Assembly (NCBI RefSeq): GCF_013359725.1
Contig: NZ_JABFMW010000003.1
Location: forward strand, 62,001-126,000
Length of the DNA: 64,000 bases
Reading direction: 5' to 3'
From: Pseudarthrobacter sp. C4D7
GTDB lineage: Bacteria; Actinomycetota; Actinomycetes; Actinomycetales; Micrococcaceae
Part shown: one piece after another, positions 49,045 to 57,142 of the stretch
Layout: each line of letters starts with the position of its first letter
How positions within the stretch are numbered: the first letter of the stretch is position 1
The notes under the pieces: generated by a model
The model's input: only the letters and a program-made list of their open reading frames with translations
What the model was told of the DNA's origin: nothing
The model's database searches: none
Program-made: the position numbers and the translations under genes

Positions 49045-49299
49045 ATGGCCAATTCGCAGTTTGATGTTTTCCTCCACGAAGCCACCTACGCAGACCACAC
49101 CTCGGGATCCAGCCTGGACCGCGACCGCCTGTACGGGCTGTACACCAGCTGGTGCGTCGTCAACCAGCAGCCCACCGGCACCGAGTCCACGTTCTGGGCA
49201 GCCATGAAGCACCGGGTCTCTGCCCGGCACAATGGACTGCGCATGAAAGGCCCGGCCGCTGCGGACTACATCCTCAGCAGCTACCCGCGCCTCGTATAA
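49045..49299 (+). CDS. Small conserved-looking protein with a YTSWC motif, function unknown
   Basis: 84 residues. Not recognised for certain. The pattern LYTSWCVVNQQPTGTESTFWAAMKHR followed by YILSSYPRLV (one continuous helical region, about 32-82) resembles the winged-helix tail of phage and plasmid D5-like primases (YxxWC..., FxxAL), but here it stands alone. ATG 49045 has GAAGGGA 8 nt upstream; the longer frame to 48859 crosses the tetR promoter. Ends in a strong terminator, so it is a single-gene unit. Confidence 0.6.
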   Translation: MANSQFDVFLHEATYADHTSGSSLDRDRLYGLYTSWCVVNQQPTGTESTFWAAMKHRVSARHNGLRMKGPAAADYILSSYPRLV

Positions 49300-49339
49300 G
49301 TCATTCATGGGCGCCGGGATACCGGCGGAGCGGAATCAC

Positions 49340-49372
49340 ATGCTGTGGCACTCCTTGTGCCGCAGCATTTTT
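49340..49372 (+). terminator. Rho-independent terminator
   Basis: A 12-bp stem ATGCTGTGGCAC with its near-perfect partner (49357-49368, one G-U) and a 5-nt loop, followed by five Ts. It ends the small gene at 49045-49299. A second GC-rich hairpin (arms GCCCGG and CCGGGC, 49376-49399) next to it may serve the convergent membrane gene. Confidence 0.85.
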
Positions 49373-49415
49373 CATGCCCGGGGGACCTCTCCTCCGGGCA
49401 AAACGTCTGCGCCCT

Positions 49416-51884
49416 CTACGTGGGAATGATCCGGAACAGGAACCTGGTGCGGACCATCAGCCACAGCAGGCCCAGGACCACGGCGTAGGCCACGGTGTTG
49501 ATGAGGATGCTTTGCTGCTGCAGCACTGGGATGTTCGCGACGACGGCGATCAGCACCACGTGCATGATGAAGACGTAGAGCGTGGCCCGGCCCAGCGGTA
49601 TCAGGAACCAGCCCAGGGCACGCTGCACCGGCTTCCAGTACGCGCTGAGGAACGCATAGGCGGCCACCACCAGGACCAGCACGTTGAACAGCCGGCCGGG
49701 CGCCAGGTAGGTGCGGCCGAACAGCGCGTCATACATGGCCCGGTAGGCGGAGTCCGGCATGAGGGCCAAGCGGACGTCGTAATTGTTGGCGAGGTACGGA
49801 TTTCCCCAGGACAGGAAGGCCAGCGCGAACGCGGCGGCGGTGCAGGCGGCCACCACCCAGGTGTGCCCCGCCAGCCAGGTGACGATGCTGCGGCGGTAAT
49901 AGCCGGCCACCAAACCGAGCACAAAAAGCACCTGCCACACCAGCAGGGGGAACGAGTCCTCAAACTGGGACGGCAGCAGCCTGAACCTGGTCACGGCGCC
50001 CACGGCGTATACGGCAAACGTCGCCAGCAGCACCCAGAACGCCTTGCCGCGGTTCAGGGCAGCCAGGATCAGCGGGCTGACCAGCAGGAGCACCACATAG
50101 AGGCCCATGACGTTGAACTGCCAGGGCCCGAACTGCAGCAGCACGATGGCCGGCAGCACCTGGGGCGGGACCGGGAACTGGAACAGCGATGACATGCCGG
50201 CGTAGAGGTCGTAGGTGCGGCCGGCGCCGCTGTGCCCGGCGCCGCCGGTCCCCTGGTCCACGAACGTGGTCAGGGCCTCAGTGTGGAAGAACGGCAGCAG
50301 GGACAGCAGGAAGACGCCGACCAGCACGGCGAGCGCGGTCACGTAGAGCTTTCCGGCACGGCGCGATGTCAGGTCCACCACCCGGCCGAAGTCCTCCTTG
50401 GCTTTGGGGCCGTACACCATGCCCAGCACCAGGCCGGAGAACAGGACGAACAGCTCAGCGCCTGACACAAAGCCCACGGCCTCCTGCGTGAGCAGCTGGA
50501 ACAGGGAAGCCATGCCCAAGTGGTTGACCACAACGAAGACGATGGCCAGCCCCCGCAGCAGGTCCACCCTGGAATCCCTGCTGGCGGGATCACGGTAACT
50601 CCATGACGTGGCCGCGTTGATCCGGCGCGGAACCTGCCACAGGGCCACCAGGAGGATGACCATGGCGGCGGCTACCGTCCAGGGCGCCGCGCCGGCGAGC
50701 GTGTTGGCCCGCACGTAGGCGCTTCCGGACGCCACCTCCGTGACGGGACCGGTGACCATGGGCGATGCTTTCAGGGCGTCCCGGGCAGCTTTGGCTATAT
50801 CCGGGCTTCCCGTCAACAGCCAGCTGATGCTGGCCACGCCGGTATCCCGCGTACTGGTCCGTTCGTCCCAGACCACGGCGGCCGTTCCGGAGAAAGCGGG
50901 CGACGTGGCGGTGGCCACCACCTGGTCCCACCAGCCCACCTTGATGTCCCGCTCCGGCGCCCCACCGGACGCGGGGCTGTAGAACGCCGATGTCTGGAGC
51001 AGGAACGGCTTCCTGCGTCCTTCGGCGTAGGTGCCGTAGAAGTTTTCGCCGCCGGAGGCTGTCAGCATGTCTTCAAGTTCTCCCGCATGCGGGAGGGAGT
51101 TGACGGCCGCCGCGCCGGCAGTGTCGTCATGGTAGGCGGCCAGCCCCACCCAGTCCACGGCGTCGTCGCCAGGATAGTAGGGGGCATAGGCGCCGTCGCT
51201 GCCGTTCCAGGTTCCATCGCCGTTGGTATCCAGGAGCGCGAACCCGTCGCTTCCCGGCTGCGGCGCATTCCGGTTCCGCTCAAAGGGGTAGTCCTTGCCC
51301 AGGTAAGGCGCCCACACCATGGCGGCCCGGCCGCCGTCGTACTTCCTGAACGCTGCCGCCACGGCCTGGAAGGCCTGCCGGTAAGAGGCAGGCTGCTGGC
51401 CCCAGGCCACCCAGCTGGTATTCATGTCGGGAGCGAACCTGACCAGCAGCTGCCCCTTGAACCCGGACGCCACGCCGTGTACCTGCGCCGCGAATGCCTC
51501 CGCTTCTCCGGCGCCGAGCTGGTCCAGCGGCACTGACGGCTTGACCGTGAGCATGGCGTGCGCGCCTTCGGCTGCCGTCTGCCGCAGGAAGCCATCAATG
51601 TCATTCCGCTCGGATTCGCGGTACGGGATGGTGATGTCGTGGCCAAAGACCGCCGGGGTGGCGCCCAGCCTGTCGCTGAAACCCGCGGCAGTGTCCTCGC
51701 CCCATTCAAGGACCGCCCCCAACCAGGGCTTGCCCTTGTCCGGCGAGGCTCCTGCCGCCTGGGCGGGTGCCGCCGGGGCCACCAGGGCCAGGAGGACGAT
51801 GAGTGCCGCGGCCAGGAACACTCCGGCGGATTGCGGACGGTTCCGCGCGGTGGCGGAGTGGTGGTGCGATACGTGTGCCCGCAT
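49416..51884 (-). CDS. OpgC-type acyltransferase with an extracellular GH26-like domain
   Basis: 822 residues. A signal peptide (about 20-44, ending AQA) exports an extracellular domain (about 50-380) that resembles GH26 mannanases: LLVRFAPDMNTSWVAWG aligns with the RxxHEMNG acid/base region, but the Glu is Asp and no clear nucleophile Glu is seen (KPFLLQTS). Then comes a helix (about 400-418) and an OpgC-like acyltransferase membrane domain (about 435-822, ten helices), opening SRVDLLRGLAIVFVVVNHLG with the catalytic His. It may acylate a surface glycan. The glycan-domain role is inference. Its upstream region, 51885-52059, holds no gene. Confidence 0.85.
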   Translation of the reverse strand: MRAHVSHHHSATARNRPQSAGVFLAAALIVLLALVAPAAPAQAAGASPDKGKPWLGAVLEWGEDTAAGFSDRLGATPAVFGHDITIPYRESERNDIDGFLRQTAAEGAHAMLTVKPSVPLDQLGAGEAEAFAAQVHGVASGFKGQLLVRFAPDMNTSWVAWGQQPASYRQAFQAVAAAFRKYDGGRAAMVWAPYLGKDYPFERNRNAPQPGSDGFALLDTNGDGTWNGSDGAYAPYYPGDDAVDWVGLAAYHDDTAGAAAVNSLPHAGELEDMLTASGGENFYGTYAEGRRKPFLLQTSAFYSPASGGAPERDIKVGWWDQVVATATSPAFSGTAAVVWDERTSTRDTGVASISWLLTGSPDIAKAARDALKASPMVTGPVTEVASGSAYVRANTLAGAAPWTVAAAMVILLVALWQVPRRINAATSWSYRDPASRDSRVDLLRGLAIVFVVVNHLGMASLFQLLTQEAVGFVSGAELFVLFSGLVLGMVYGPKAKEDFGRVVDLTSRRAGKLYVTALAVLVGVFLLSLLPFFHTEALTTFVDQGTGGAGHSGAGRTYDLYAGMSSLFQFPVPPQVLPAIVLLQFGPWQFNVMGLYVVLLLVSPLILAALNRGKAFWVLLATFAVYAVGAVTRFRLLPSQFEDSFPLLVWQVLFVLGLVAGYYRRSIVTWLAGHTWVVAACTAAAFALAFLSWGNPYLANNYDVRLALMPDSAYRAMYDALFGRTYLAPGRLFNVLVLVVAAYAFLSAYWKPVQRALGWFLIPLGRATLYVFIMHVVLIAVVANIPVLQQQSILINTVAYAVVLGLLWLMVRTRFLFRIIPT

Positions 51885-52059
51885 GCTGACAAAGACCCCC
51901 AGGTACTTGTTGCGCTGGATACGGGGCCGGCGCCCCCCGGTAAGAACTTTATCGGCCCGCGGCGGTGCGCGTGCCGCGCCCGGGCCTGCTCAATGACGGA
52001 ACATGACGACGGCGGCGATGCGGCTTGGCGCGGCAGGTGTTACGTTTTTGGGGAGTAAT

Positions 52060-52133
52060 GAGTACCGGCGCCAAGCCCTGACTGGCCGGTCGGCAACCCT
52101 CCTTCCACGGCGGGGTGCCTCAGGTGAATACTC
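52060..52133 (+). ncRNA. SAM-IV-type S-adenosylmethionine riboswitch
   Basis: P1 is formed by GAGTA (52060-52064) and TACTC (52129-52133). Between them are the conserved cores CAAGCCC, GGCAACCC, GGGGTGCC and CAGGTGAA that SAM-I and SAM-IV aptamers share; the short layout without P4 and the actinobacterial host favour SAM-IV. The P3 loop CTCCTTC (52099-52105) is exactly complementary to the Shine-Dalgarno GAAGGAG (52168-52174). It controls DUF1737-rhodanese-metZ, a methionine-synthesis operon, which fits repression by SAM. Confidence 0.88.
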
Positions 52134-52181
52134 GGCATATCGACCAATTCGAGCTGCAAGCGTGAAAGAAGGAGATCCGTC

Positions 52182-52457
52182 GTGTCCGACGCACCCGCCC
52201 CTGACGAAAGACTGTCCTACCGCCTGATTACCGGCGCGGACACCCGTGAATTCTGTGAGCGGATTTCCGCCGCACTCGCTGACGGCTACGTGCTGCACGG
52301 CAGCCCGGCTGCAACGTTCAACGGCACCAGCGTCATCGTGGCGCAGGCAATCGTCCTTCCGGCCGCGATCGCTTCGGCGGACGCCGCCGTCGCCAGCGCC
52401 GTGGACCAGCTCGACGCCGACCTTGAGGACGGCTTCGACGGGGAGGGCCACGCATGA
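52182..52457 (+). CDS. DUF1737 domain protein
   Basis: 91 residues. The segment LSYRLITGADTREFCERI, then DGYVLHGSPAATFNGTSVIVAQAIV (residues 34-58), matches the small DUF1737 fold in which a Gly-Ser/Pro turn precedes a C-terminal beta strand. Function is unknown. GTG start with AAGGAGA upstream. Overlaps the rhodanese gene by 4 bp and is the first gene behind the SAM riboswitch, so it is likely connected with sulfur amino acid synthesis. Confidence 0.85.
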   Translation: MSDAPAPDERLSYRLITGADTREFCERISAALADGYVLHGSPAATFNGTSVIVAQAIVLPAAIASADAAVASAVDQLDADLEDGFDGEGHA

Positions 52458-52864
52458 GCTACGCAGGAGACCTGACGCCCCAGGAAGCATGGGCCAAGCT
52501 GGAACAGGGCGCCATCCTGGTGGACGTCCGCACGGAGGGCGAATGGGCCCACATCGGCATCCCCGATACCAAAGCCACGGACAACGATCCCCTGTTCATC
52601 CAGTGGACCTTCCCGGGCGGCATTCCCAACCCGCACTTTGTGAAGGACCTCCAGGAGCAGGCGCCGGAGGATCCCAACGCGGAACTGCTTTTCCTGTGCC
52701 GGTCCGGCCAGCGGTCCATCGCCGCCGCGACTGCCGCCACGCAGGCCGGCTTCACCGCATACAGCGTCCTGGAGGGCTTCGAAGGCGAACCGGACCGCTT
52801 CGGCGAGCGCACCGTCAACGGCTGGAAGAACCGCGGCCTCCCCACCAACCTCGGAAAGAACTAA
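52454..52864 (+). CDS. Rhodanese-like sulfurtransferase
   Basis: 136 residues. Single rhodanese domain with the active-site loop LFLCRSGQRSIAAA (Cys about 79) that carries the persulfide; ILVDVRTEGEWAHIGIP is the CH2A-like entry motif. It may supply or buffer sulfane sulfur for the sulfhydrylase that follows. Starts in a 4-bp overlap with DUF1737, and metZ starts directly at the base after its stop. Rhodanese next to metZ is common in actinobacteria. Confidence 0.93.
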   Translation: MSYAGDLTPQEAWAKLEQGAILVDVRTEGEWAHIGIPDTKATDNDPLFIQWTFPGGIPNPHFVKDLQEQAPEDPNAELLFLCRSGQRSIAAATAATQAGFTAYSVLEGFEGEPDRFGERTVNGWKNRGLPTNLGKN

Positions 52865-54073
52865 GTGACCTTCAACCCAGACGCCGCCGGCTGGAGCCCC
52901 GATACCCAGGCAGTCCGCGGCGGCCTTGACCGCTCCAACTTCCAGGAAACATCCGAGGCGATCTTCCTGAACTCCGGGTTCGTCTACGAATCCGCCGCAG
53001 CAGCCGAACGCGCCTTCACCGGCGAGGACGAACGCTTCGTCTACTCCCGCTACGGCAACCCGTCCGTCGCCACCTTCCAGGAGCGGCTCAGGCTGCTCGA
53101 AGGCACCGAAGCATGCTTCGCGACGGCGTCGGGCATGTCTGCGGTGTTCACCGCCCTGGGTGCGTTGCTGGCTGCCGGCGACCGGGTGGTGGCGGCGCGC
53201 TCGCTGTTCGGTTCCTGCTTCGTGATCCTGAACGAAATCCTGCCCCGGTGGGGTGTGGAAACGGTCTTCGTGGACGGCCCGGACCTGGACCAGTGGCGCG
53301 AAGCCCTGTCCAAGCCCACCACCGCCGTCTTCTTCGAGTCCCCGTCCAACCCCATGCAGGAAATCGTCGACATCGCCGCCGTCAGCGAACTGGCGCACGC
53401 GGCCGGTGCCACCGTGGTGGCGGACAACGTCTTCGCCACTCCCCTGCTGCAACGCTGCGGGGACCTCGGCGCCGACGTGATCGTCTACTCGGGCACCAAG
53501 CACATCGACGGGCAGGGCCGGGTGATGGGCGGCGCCATCCTGGGCACCAAGGAGTTCATCGAGGGTCCCGTCAAGCAGTTGATGCGCCACACCGGACCCG
53601 CGCTCTCGGCATTCAATGCCTGGGTCCTGACCAAGGGCCTGGAGACCATGGGCCTGCGCGTCAACCACTCCTCCGCCACTGCCCTGCGGCTCGCGGAATG
53701 GCTGGAGGAACAGCCGGCGGTGGGCTGGGTGAAATACCCGCTCCTGAAATCGCACCCGCAGTACCAGCTGGCGGCGAAGCAGATGAGCGCCGGGGGCACG
53801 GTCCTCACGTTCGAGCTTGCTTCCTCCGGCGGACGCTCGGGCAAGGAGGCGGCCTTTGCGCTGCTGGACGGGCTGCGGATCATCGATATCTCCAACAACC
53901 TTGGGGACGCGAAGTCACTGATCACGCACCCGGCCACCACCACCCACCGCGCCATGGGGCCGGAGGGCCGCGCTGCCATCGGCTTGAGCGACGGCGTGGT
54001 CCGGCTCTCCGTGGGCCTGGAAGACCCGGAAGACCTGATCCGTGACCTGGAACAGGCGCTGAAGCAGATCTAG
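52865..54073 (+). CDS. metZ: O-succinylhomoserine sulfhydrylase
   Basis: 402 residues. Cys/Met-metabolism PLP enzyme; the cofactor Lys lies in IVYSGTKHIDGQGRVMGG (about 207-224), YSRYGNPSVATFQERL (about 60-75) is the usual substrate-side stretch. It makes homocysteine directly from activated homoserine and sulfide. MetZ fits the first 20 residues (NPDAAGWSPDTQAVRGG); the acyl donor (succinyl or acetyl) cannot be read with certainty. Starts at GTG with no gap after the rhodanese. The operon is under the SAM riboswitch. Confidence 0.92.
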   Translation: MTFNPDAAGWSPDTQAVRGGLDRSNFQETSEAIFLNSGFVYESAAAAERAFTGEDERFVYSRYGNPSVATFQERLRLLEGTEACFATASGMSAVFTALGALLAAGDRVVAARSLFGSCFVILNEILPRWGVETVFVDGPDLDQWREALSKPTTAVFFESPSNPMQEIVDIAAVSELAHAAGATVVADNVFATPLLQRCGDLGADVIVYSGTKHIDGQGRVMGGAILGTKEFIEGPVKQLMRHTGPALSAFNAWVLTKGLETMGLRVNHSSATALRLAEWLEEQPAVGWVKYPLLKSHPQYQLAAKQMSAGGTVLTFELASSGGRSGKEAAFALLDGLRIIDISNNLGDAKSLITHPATTTHRAMGPEGRAAIGLSDGVVRLSVGLEDPEDLIRDLEQALKQI

Positions 54074-54097
54074 GCGTTCGACGCGCGTCTTCACTGC

Positions 54098-54176
54098 CGA
54101 CGCGCAGGTTCCCTGGCGCGCACCATATAAGCGCAGCGTGATGGAATCTGCGCGTCACAGCGGAAACTGCGCGTCG
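54098..54176. repeat. Three copies of a 15-bp motif in the metZ-ybdK gap
   Basis: The motif GGAANCTGCGCGTCR occurs at 54143-54157 and 54162-54176 in direct orientation (19-bp pitch) and at 54098-54112 in reverse. The third base is A, C or T and the last A or G. All lie in the 109-bp gap between convergent gene ends, so a terminator or a protein-binding array is possible. I see no known family. Confidence 0.5.
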
Positions 54177-54182
54177 CTGCGC

Positions 54183-55421
54183 CTAGGCCTGCCGAACGCG
54201 CAGCAGATCCGGTGCGGCCTCCATGCCTGCAAGGTCCAGCGCATCACGCATCGTCAGGTGGACGGACTGCAGGACCACGGCACCAAACCCCATGTCTTCC
54301 GGAGGCTGGCCCGCCATGGCCTTGTCGCGGGCGCGGCGCTGTTCGGCGGCCCCGGTACCGCGGGCAATGATGTCCTCCACGCCCTGCCGTGCCAACGCCA
54401 GCTCGCCCTGTTCCTCCAGGACGGGCGCCAGGTAGTCCACCAGGGAACGGACCACGTCCGCCGCGGGGGCCGGGCGGAAGTTGCCGAAGTCCAGGAGGTC
54501 ACCGCCCAGCCCGGCGCTGCTGGCCTGCCAGGAAGCCATCCGGAGCAGGACGGTGGGAACGGGTGCCGGGTCCACGTCGTCCCGCCACTCCCGGCCGGCG
54601 GATTCCACGAGTGCCCTGACCAGCACGGCGATAAGTGCTGCGTCCCCGGCGCGGAGGCACACATCCGCCACCCGCACCTCCACCGTGGGGTGGTTGCGGG
54701 ACAGCCGGGCATCGAAGTACAGCATTCCCTCATCCAGCATCACGCCGCTGTCCAGCAGCCGGGTCACCACCCGGCGGTAGGCGGGATAGGTTCCGTAGAT
54801 GCCTGCCGGGCCAGCCGTGGGCCAGCGGTTCCAGGCCTGCGTACGGTAGCTCTCGAAGCCGGTGGGGACGCCGTTCCAGAACGGCGAGTTCGCGCTCAGC
54901 GCCGTGAGCACCGCCAGCTTGTCGCGGATACGGTCCAGGACCGCCACGCCTTCCTCCGGCGATTCAACGTAGGTGTGGACGTGGAACCCGCAGGTCAGCT
55001 GCTCCTGGGCGGTAAGGCCAAAGCGTTCAAGCATCCTGGCGTAGCGCGGGTCCGGCGTGGTGTGGCTGGTGGACGCCACCGGCGAGGTGGCCAGCGCCGC
55101 CACCCGGGCCCCGTGCTTCCGGGCGGCCTGGTCAGCCAGCGCGCGGCCGGCCCGGATCTGGTCCAGCAGGCTGCCGTGATCGCGGCACGGCCGGGTCTGC
55201 GTCTCGATCTGCTCAAGCTTGAGTTCGGCGCTCAGGCCGTTCCCGTCGTCGTACGCCCCCTCTTTGCCAGACTGGCGGCCATCAAGGTCCACGTCCAGGT
55301 CCGGGGGAAGATCGTCAGCTGCCACCCGGTGGCCCGCCAGGAGCGCGTCGGCCAGGGCAAGCGGCTCCCCGGACTCCGGATCCACAATCAGGAGTTCTTC
55401 CTCCACGCCGAATGTACGCAT
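54183..55421 (-). CDS. YbdK-type carboxylate-amine ligase (glutamate-cysteine ligase 2 family)
   Basis: 412 residues. The N-terminus [13 protein letters not shown] carries the conserved Glu triad of GCS2 enzymes, and [18 protein letters not shown] plus RWPTAGPAG are family segments near 130 and 205. Members ligate an amino acid to glutamate or have weak gamma-glutamylcysteine ligase activity; actinobacteria use mycothiol rather than glutathione, so the natural substrate is uncertain. It follows the XRE-MurA gene on the same strand by 69 bp; CAGAAT ends 6 nt before the ATG, which could be a leaderless -10. Confidence 0.85.
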   Translation of the reverse strand: MRTFGVEEELLIVDPESGEPLALADALLAGHRVAADDLPPDLDVDLDGRQSGKEGAYDDGNGLSAELKLEQIETQTRPCRDHGSLLDQIRAGRALADQAARKHGARVAALATSPVASTSHTTPDPRYARMLERFGLTAQEQLTCGFHVHTYVESPEEGVAVLDRIRDKLAVLTALSANSPFWNGVPTGFESYRTQAWNRWPTAGPAGIYGTYPAYRRVVTRLLDSGVMLDEGMLYFDARLSRNHPTVEVRVADVCLRAGDAALIAVLVRALVESAGREWRDDVDPAPVPTVLLRMASWQASSAGLGGDLLDFGNFRPAPAADVVRSLVDYLAPVLEEQGELALARQGVEDIIARGTGAAEQRRARDKAMAGQPPEDMGFGAVVLQSVHLTMRDALDLAGMEAAPDLLRVRQA

Positions 55422-55490
55422 ACGAATATTCTGCGGCAGCAGGCAGGCATTGGAGCCGGGTCCCGCACTTCGTGACGAAGCGTGAATCCG

Positions 55491-57014
55491 TCAGTCCTGG
55501 AAGTATTCCACCTTGGCGCCGATGGTGTTCAGCCGCTCCGCCAGATCCTCGTAGCCGCGCTCAATCACATAGATGTTCCGCAGTTCGGAGACTCCGCGGG
55601 CAGCCAGCATCGCCAGCAGGATGCAGGCGGCGGGCCGGAGCGCAGGCGGGCAGCCCACCTCGGCGGCGCGCCACTTGGTAGGTCCGTTGACGTAGATCCG
55701 GTGCGGGTCCAGCAGCTGCACCTGCGCGCCCAGCCGGTTCAGCTCCGTCAGGTAGATGGCCCGGTTCTCGTACACCCAGTCATGGATCATGGTCTGGCCG
55801 TGGGCGTTCGCGGCGATGACTGCGAAGAACGGCAGGTTATCGATGTTCAGCCCGGGGAACGGCATGGGGTGGATCTTGTCCTCGGGCGCGCGCAGCACGG
55901 AGGGCTTGGTGGTCACGTCCACCAGGCGGGTGCGGCCGTTGCGGGCCTTGTACTCACCGGAGATTTCCAGCTGCTGTCCCATCTGGCCCAGCGAGGCCAG
56001 CTCGATTTCCATGAATTCGATGGGAACCCGGCGAACGGTGACCTCGGAGTTGGTGACGATGCCGGCCGTAATGAGGCTCATGGCCTCGATGGGGTCTTCA
56101 GAGGGAAAGTATTCGATCTCCGCTTCGATTTTTGGCTGCCCGGTGATCTTCAACGTGGTGGTTCCCACGCCTTCGATGGACACGCCAAGCATCTGCAGGT
56201 AGAAGCAGAGGTCCTGGACCATGTAGTTGGGGCTGGCGTTGCGGATCACGGTTGTCCCGGCGCGGTGGGCCGCAGCCATGATCGCGTTTTCGGTGACGGT
56301 GTCCCCGCGCTCGGTGAGGACGAAGGACCGGTCCCGGCTGTCCGCCGGCGGCGCCTGCACCGTGTAGAAACCCGCCGTCGCCTCGACCGACAGGTCGAAC
56401 TCGCGCAGCGCCTGCATGTGCGGCTCCACGGTCCGGGTGCCCAGGTCGCAGCCACCGGCATAGGGCAACCGGTACTTTCCCGATTCGTCCAGCAGGGGAC
56501 CCAGCAGCATGATGACGCTCCGGGTCCGGCGGGCAGCATCGACGTCCATCGCGTCCAGGTCCAGCACGGCGGGGCGGCGCAGCCGGAGGTCCGTGTCGTT
56601 GAGCCAGGTGCATTCCACGCCGATGCTGGTCAGCACCTCGACAATGCGGTTGACTTCCTCGATCCTGGCCAGCCGGCGGAGGACGGTGGTGCCGCGGTTG
56701 ATCAGGCTGGCGCAGAGCAGGGCGACACCGGCGTTCTTGCTGCTGTTGACGTCAACGGCACCGGAGAGGGTGCGTCCGCCTTCCACCCGCAGGTGCGTCA
56801 TCTGTGGCTTGGCGACGTTCACGATGGTGCGGTCAAAGATGGTCTCCAGCCGCTGGATCATTTTCAGGCTCAGGTTTTGCTTGCCCTGTTCCATCCGGGC
56901 GACGGCGCTTTGGCTGGTGCCGAGCTCGGCGGCCAGCTGGCCTTGGGTCCACCCTTTCTCGCCACGGGCGTTCCTCAGCATGGCGGCAACGTGTTCAGCG
57001 GTCTCCTGGGTCAT
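55491..57014 (-). CDS. MurA-like enolpyruvyl transferase with an N-terminal XRE DNA-binding domain
   Basis: 507 residues. Residues about 8-65 form an XRE helix-turn-helix (GWTQGQLAAELGTSQSAVARMEQGKQNLS). From about 75 to 507 is the two-domain EPSP-synthase fold of UDP-N-acetylglucosamine 1-carboxyvinyltransferase: NSSKNAGVALL (Lys22-type), AGGCDLGTR with the PEP-binding Cys, and NIDNLP...VYENR. Catalytic residues are retained, so it could be an active MurA that also binds DNA. The ATG 57014 is 6 nt after TATATT and the palindrome TCATTAATGA abuts it. Probably a paralog; a housekeeping murA is expected elsewhere. Confidence 0.85.
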   Translation of the reverse strand: MTQETAEHVAAMLRNARGEKGWTQGQLAAELGTSQSAVARMEQGKQNLSLKMIQRLETIFDRTIVNVAKPQMTHLRVEGGRTLSGAVDVNSSKNAGVALLCASLINRGTTVLRRLARIEEVNRIVEVLTSIGVECTWLNDTDLRLRRPAVLDLDAMDVDAARRTRSVIMLLGPLLDESGKYRLPYAGGCDLGTRTVEPHMQALREFDLSVEATAGFYTVQAPPADSRDRSFVLTERGDTVTENAIMAAAHRAGTTVIRNASPNYMVQDLCFYLQMLGVSIEGVGTTTLKITGQPKIEAEIEYFPSEDPIEAMSLITAGIVTNSEVTVRRVPIEFMEIELASLGQMGQQLEISGEYKARNGRTRLVDVTTKPSVLRAPEDKIHPMPFPGLNIDNLPFFAVIAANAHGQTMIHDWVYENRAIYLTELNRLGAQVQLLDPHRIYVNGPTKWRAAEVGCPPALRPAACILLAMLAARGVSELRNIYVIERGYEDLAERLNTIGAKVEYFQD

Positions 57015-57020
57015 AAGGCG

Positions 57021-57036
57021 AATATATCATTAATGA
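57021..57036 (-). promoter_or_regulatory. -10 element and candidate self-operator of the XRE-MurA gene
   Basis: On the minus strand TATATT (57026-57021) ends 6 nt before the ATG, giving a leaderless start. Directly upstream is the perfect 10-bp palindrome TCATTAATGA (57027-57036) inside the promoter. An XRE protein encoded next to it is the natural ligand, which would make the gene autoregulatory. Confidence 0.6.
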
Positions 57037-57142
57037 GTTATCCGGGCGTTCCATGACCGCCCCTGCAGCCCGACACGGATCAGGAATGCGCCGATACCCG
57101 TTCTGTGCGATAGGAAAGCATGCGCAGCTTTTGCGCGCAGGC

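Noticed and set aside
52058..52081. Tiny seven-codon open frame at the 5' edge of the SAM riboswitch
   Set aside because: It lies inside conserved aptamer sequence and is explained by it; no independent evidence of translation.
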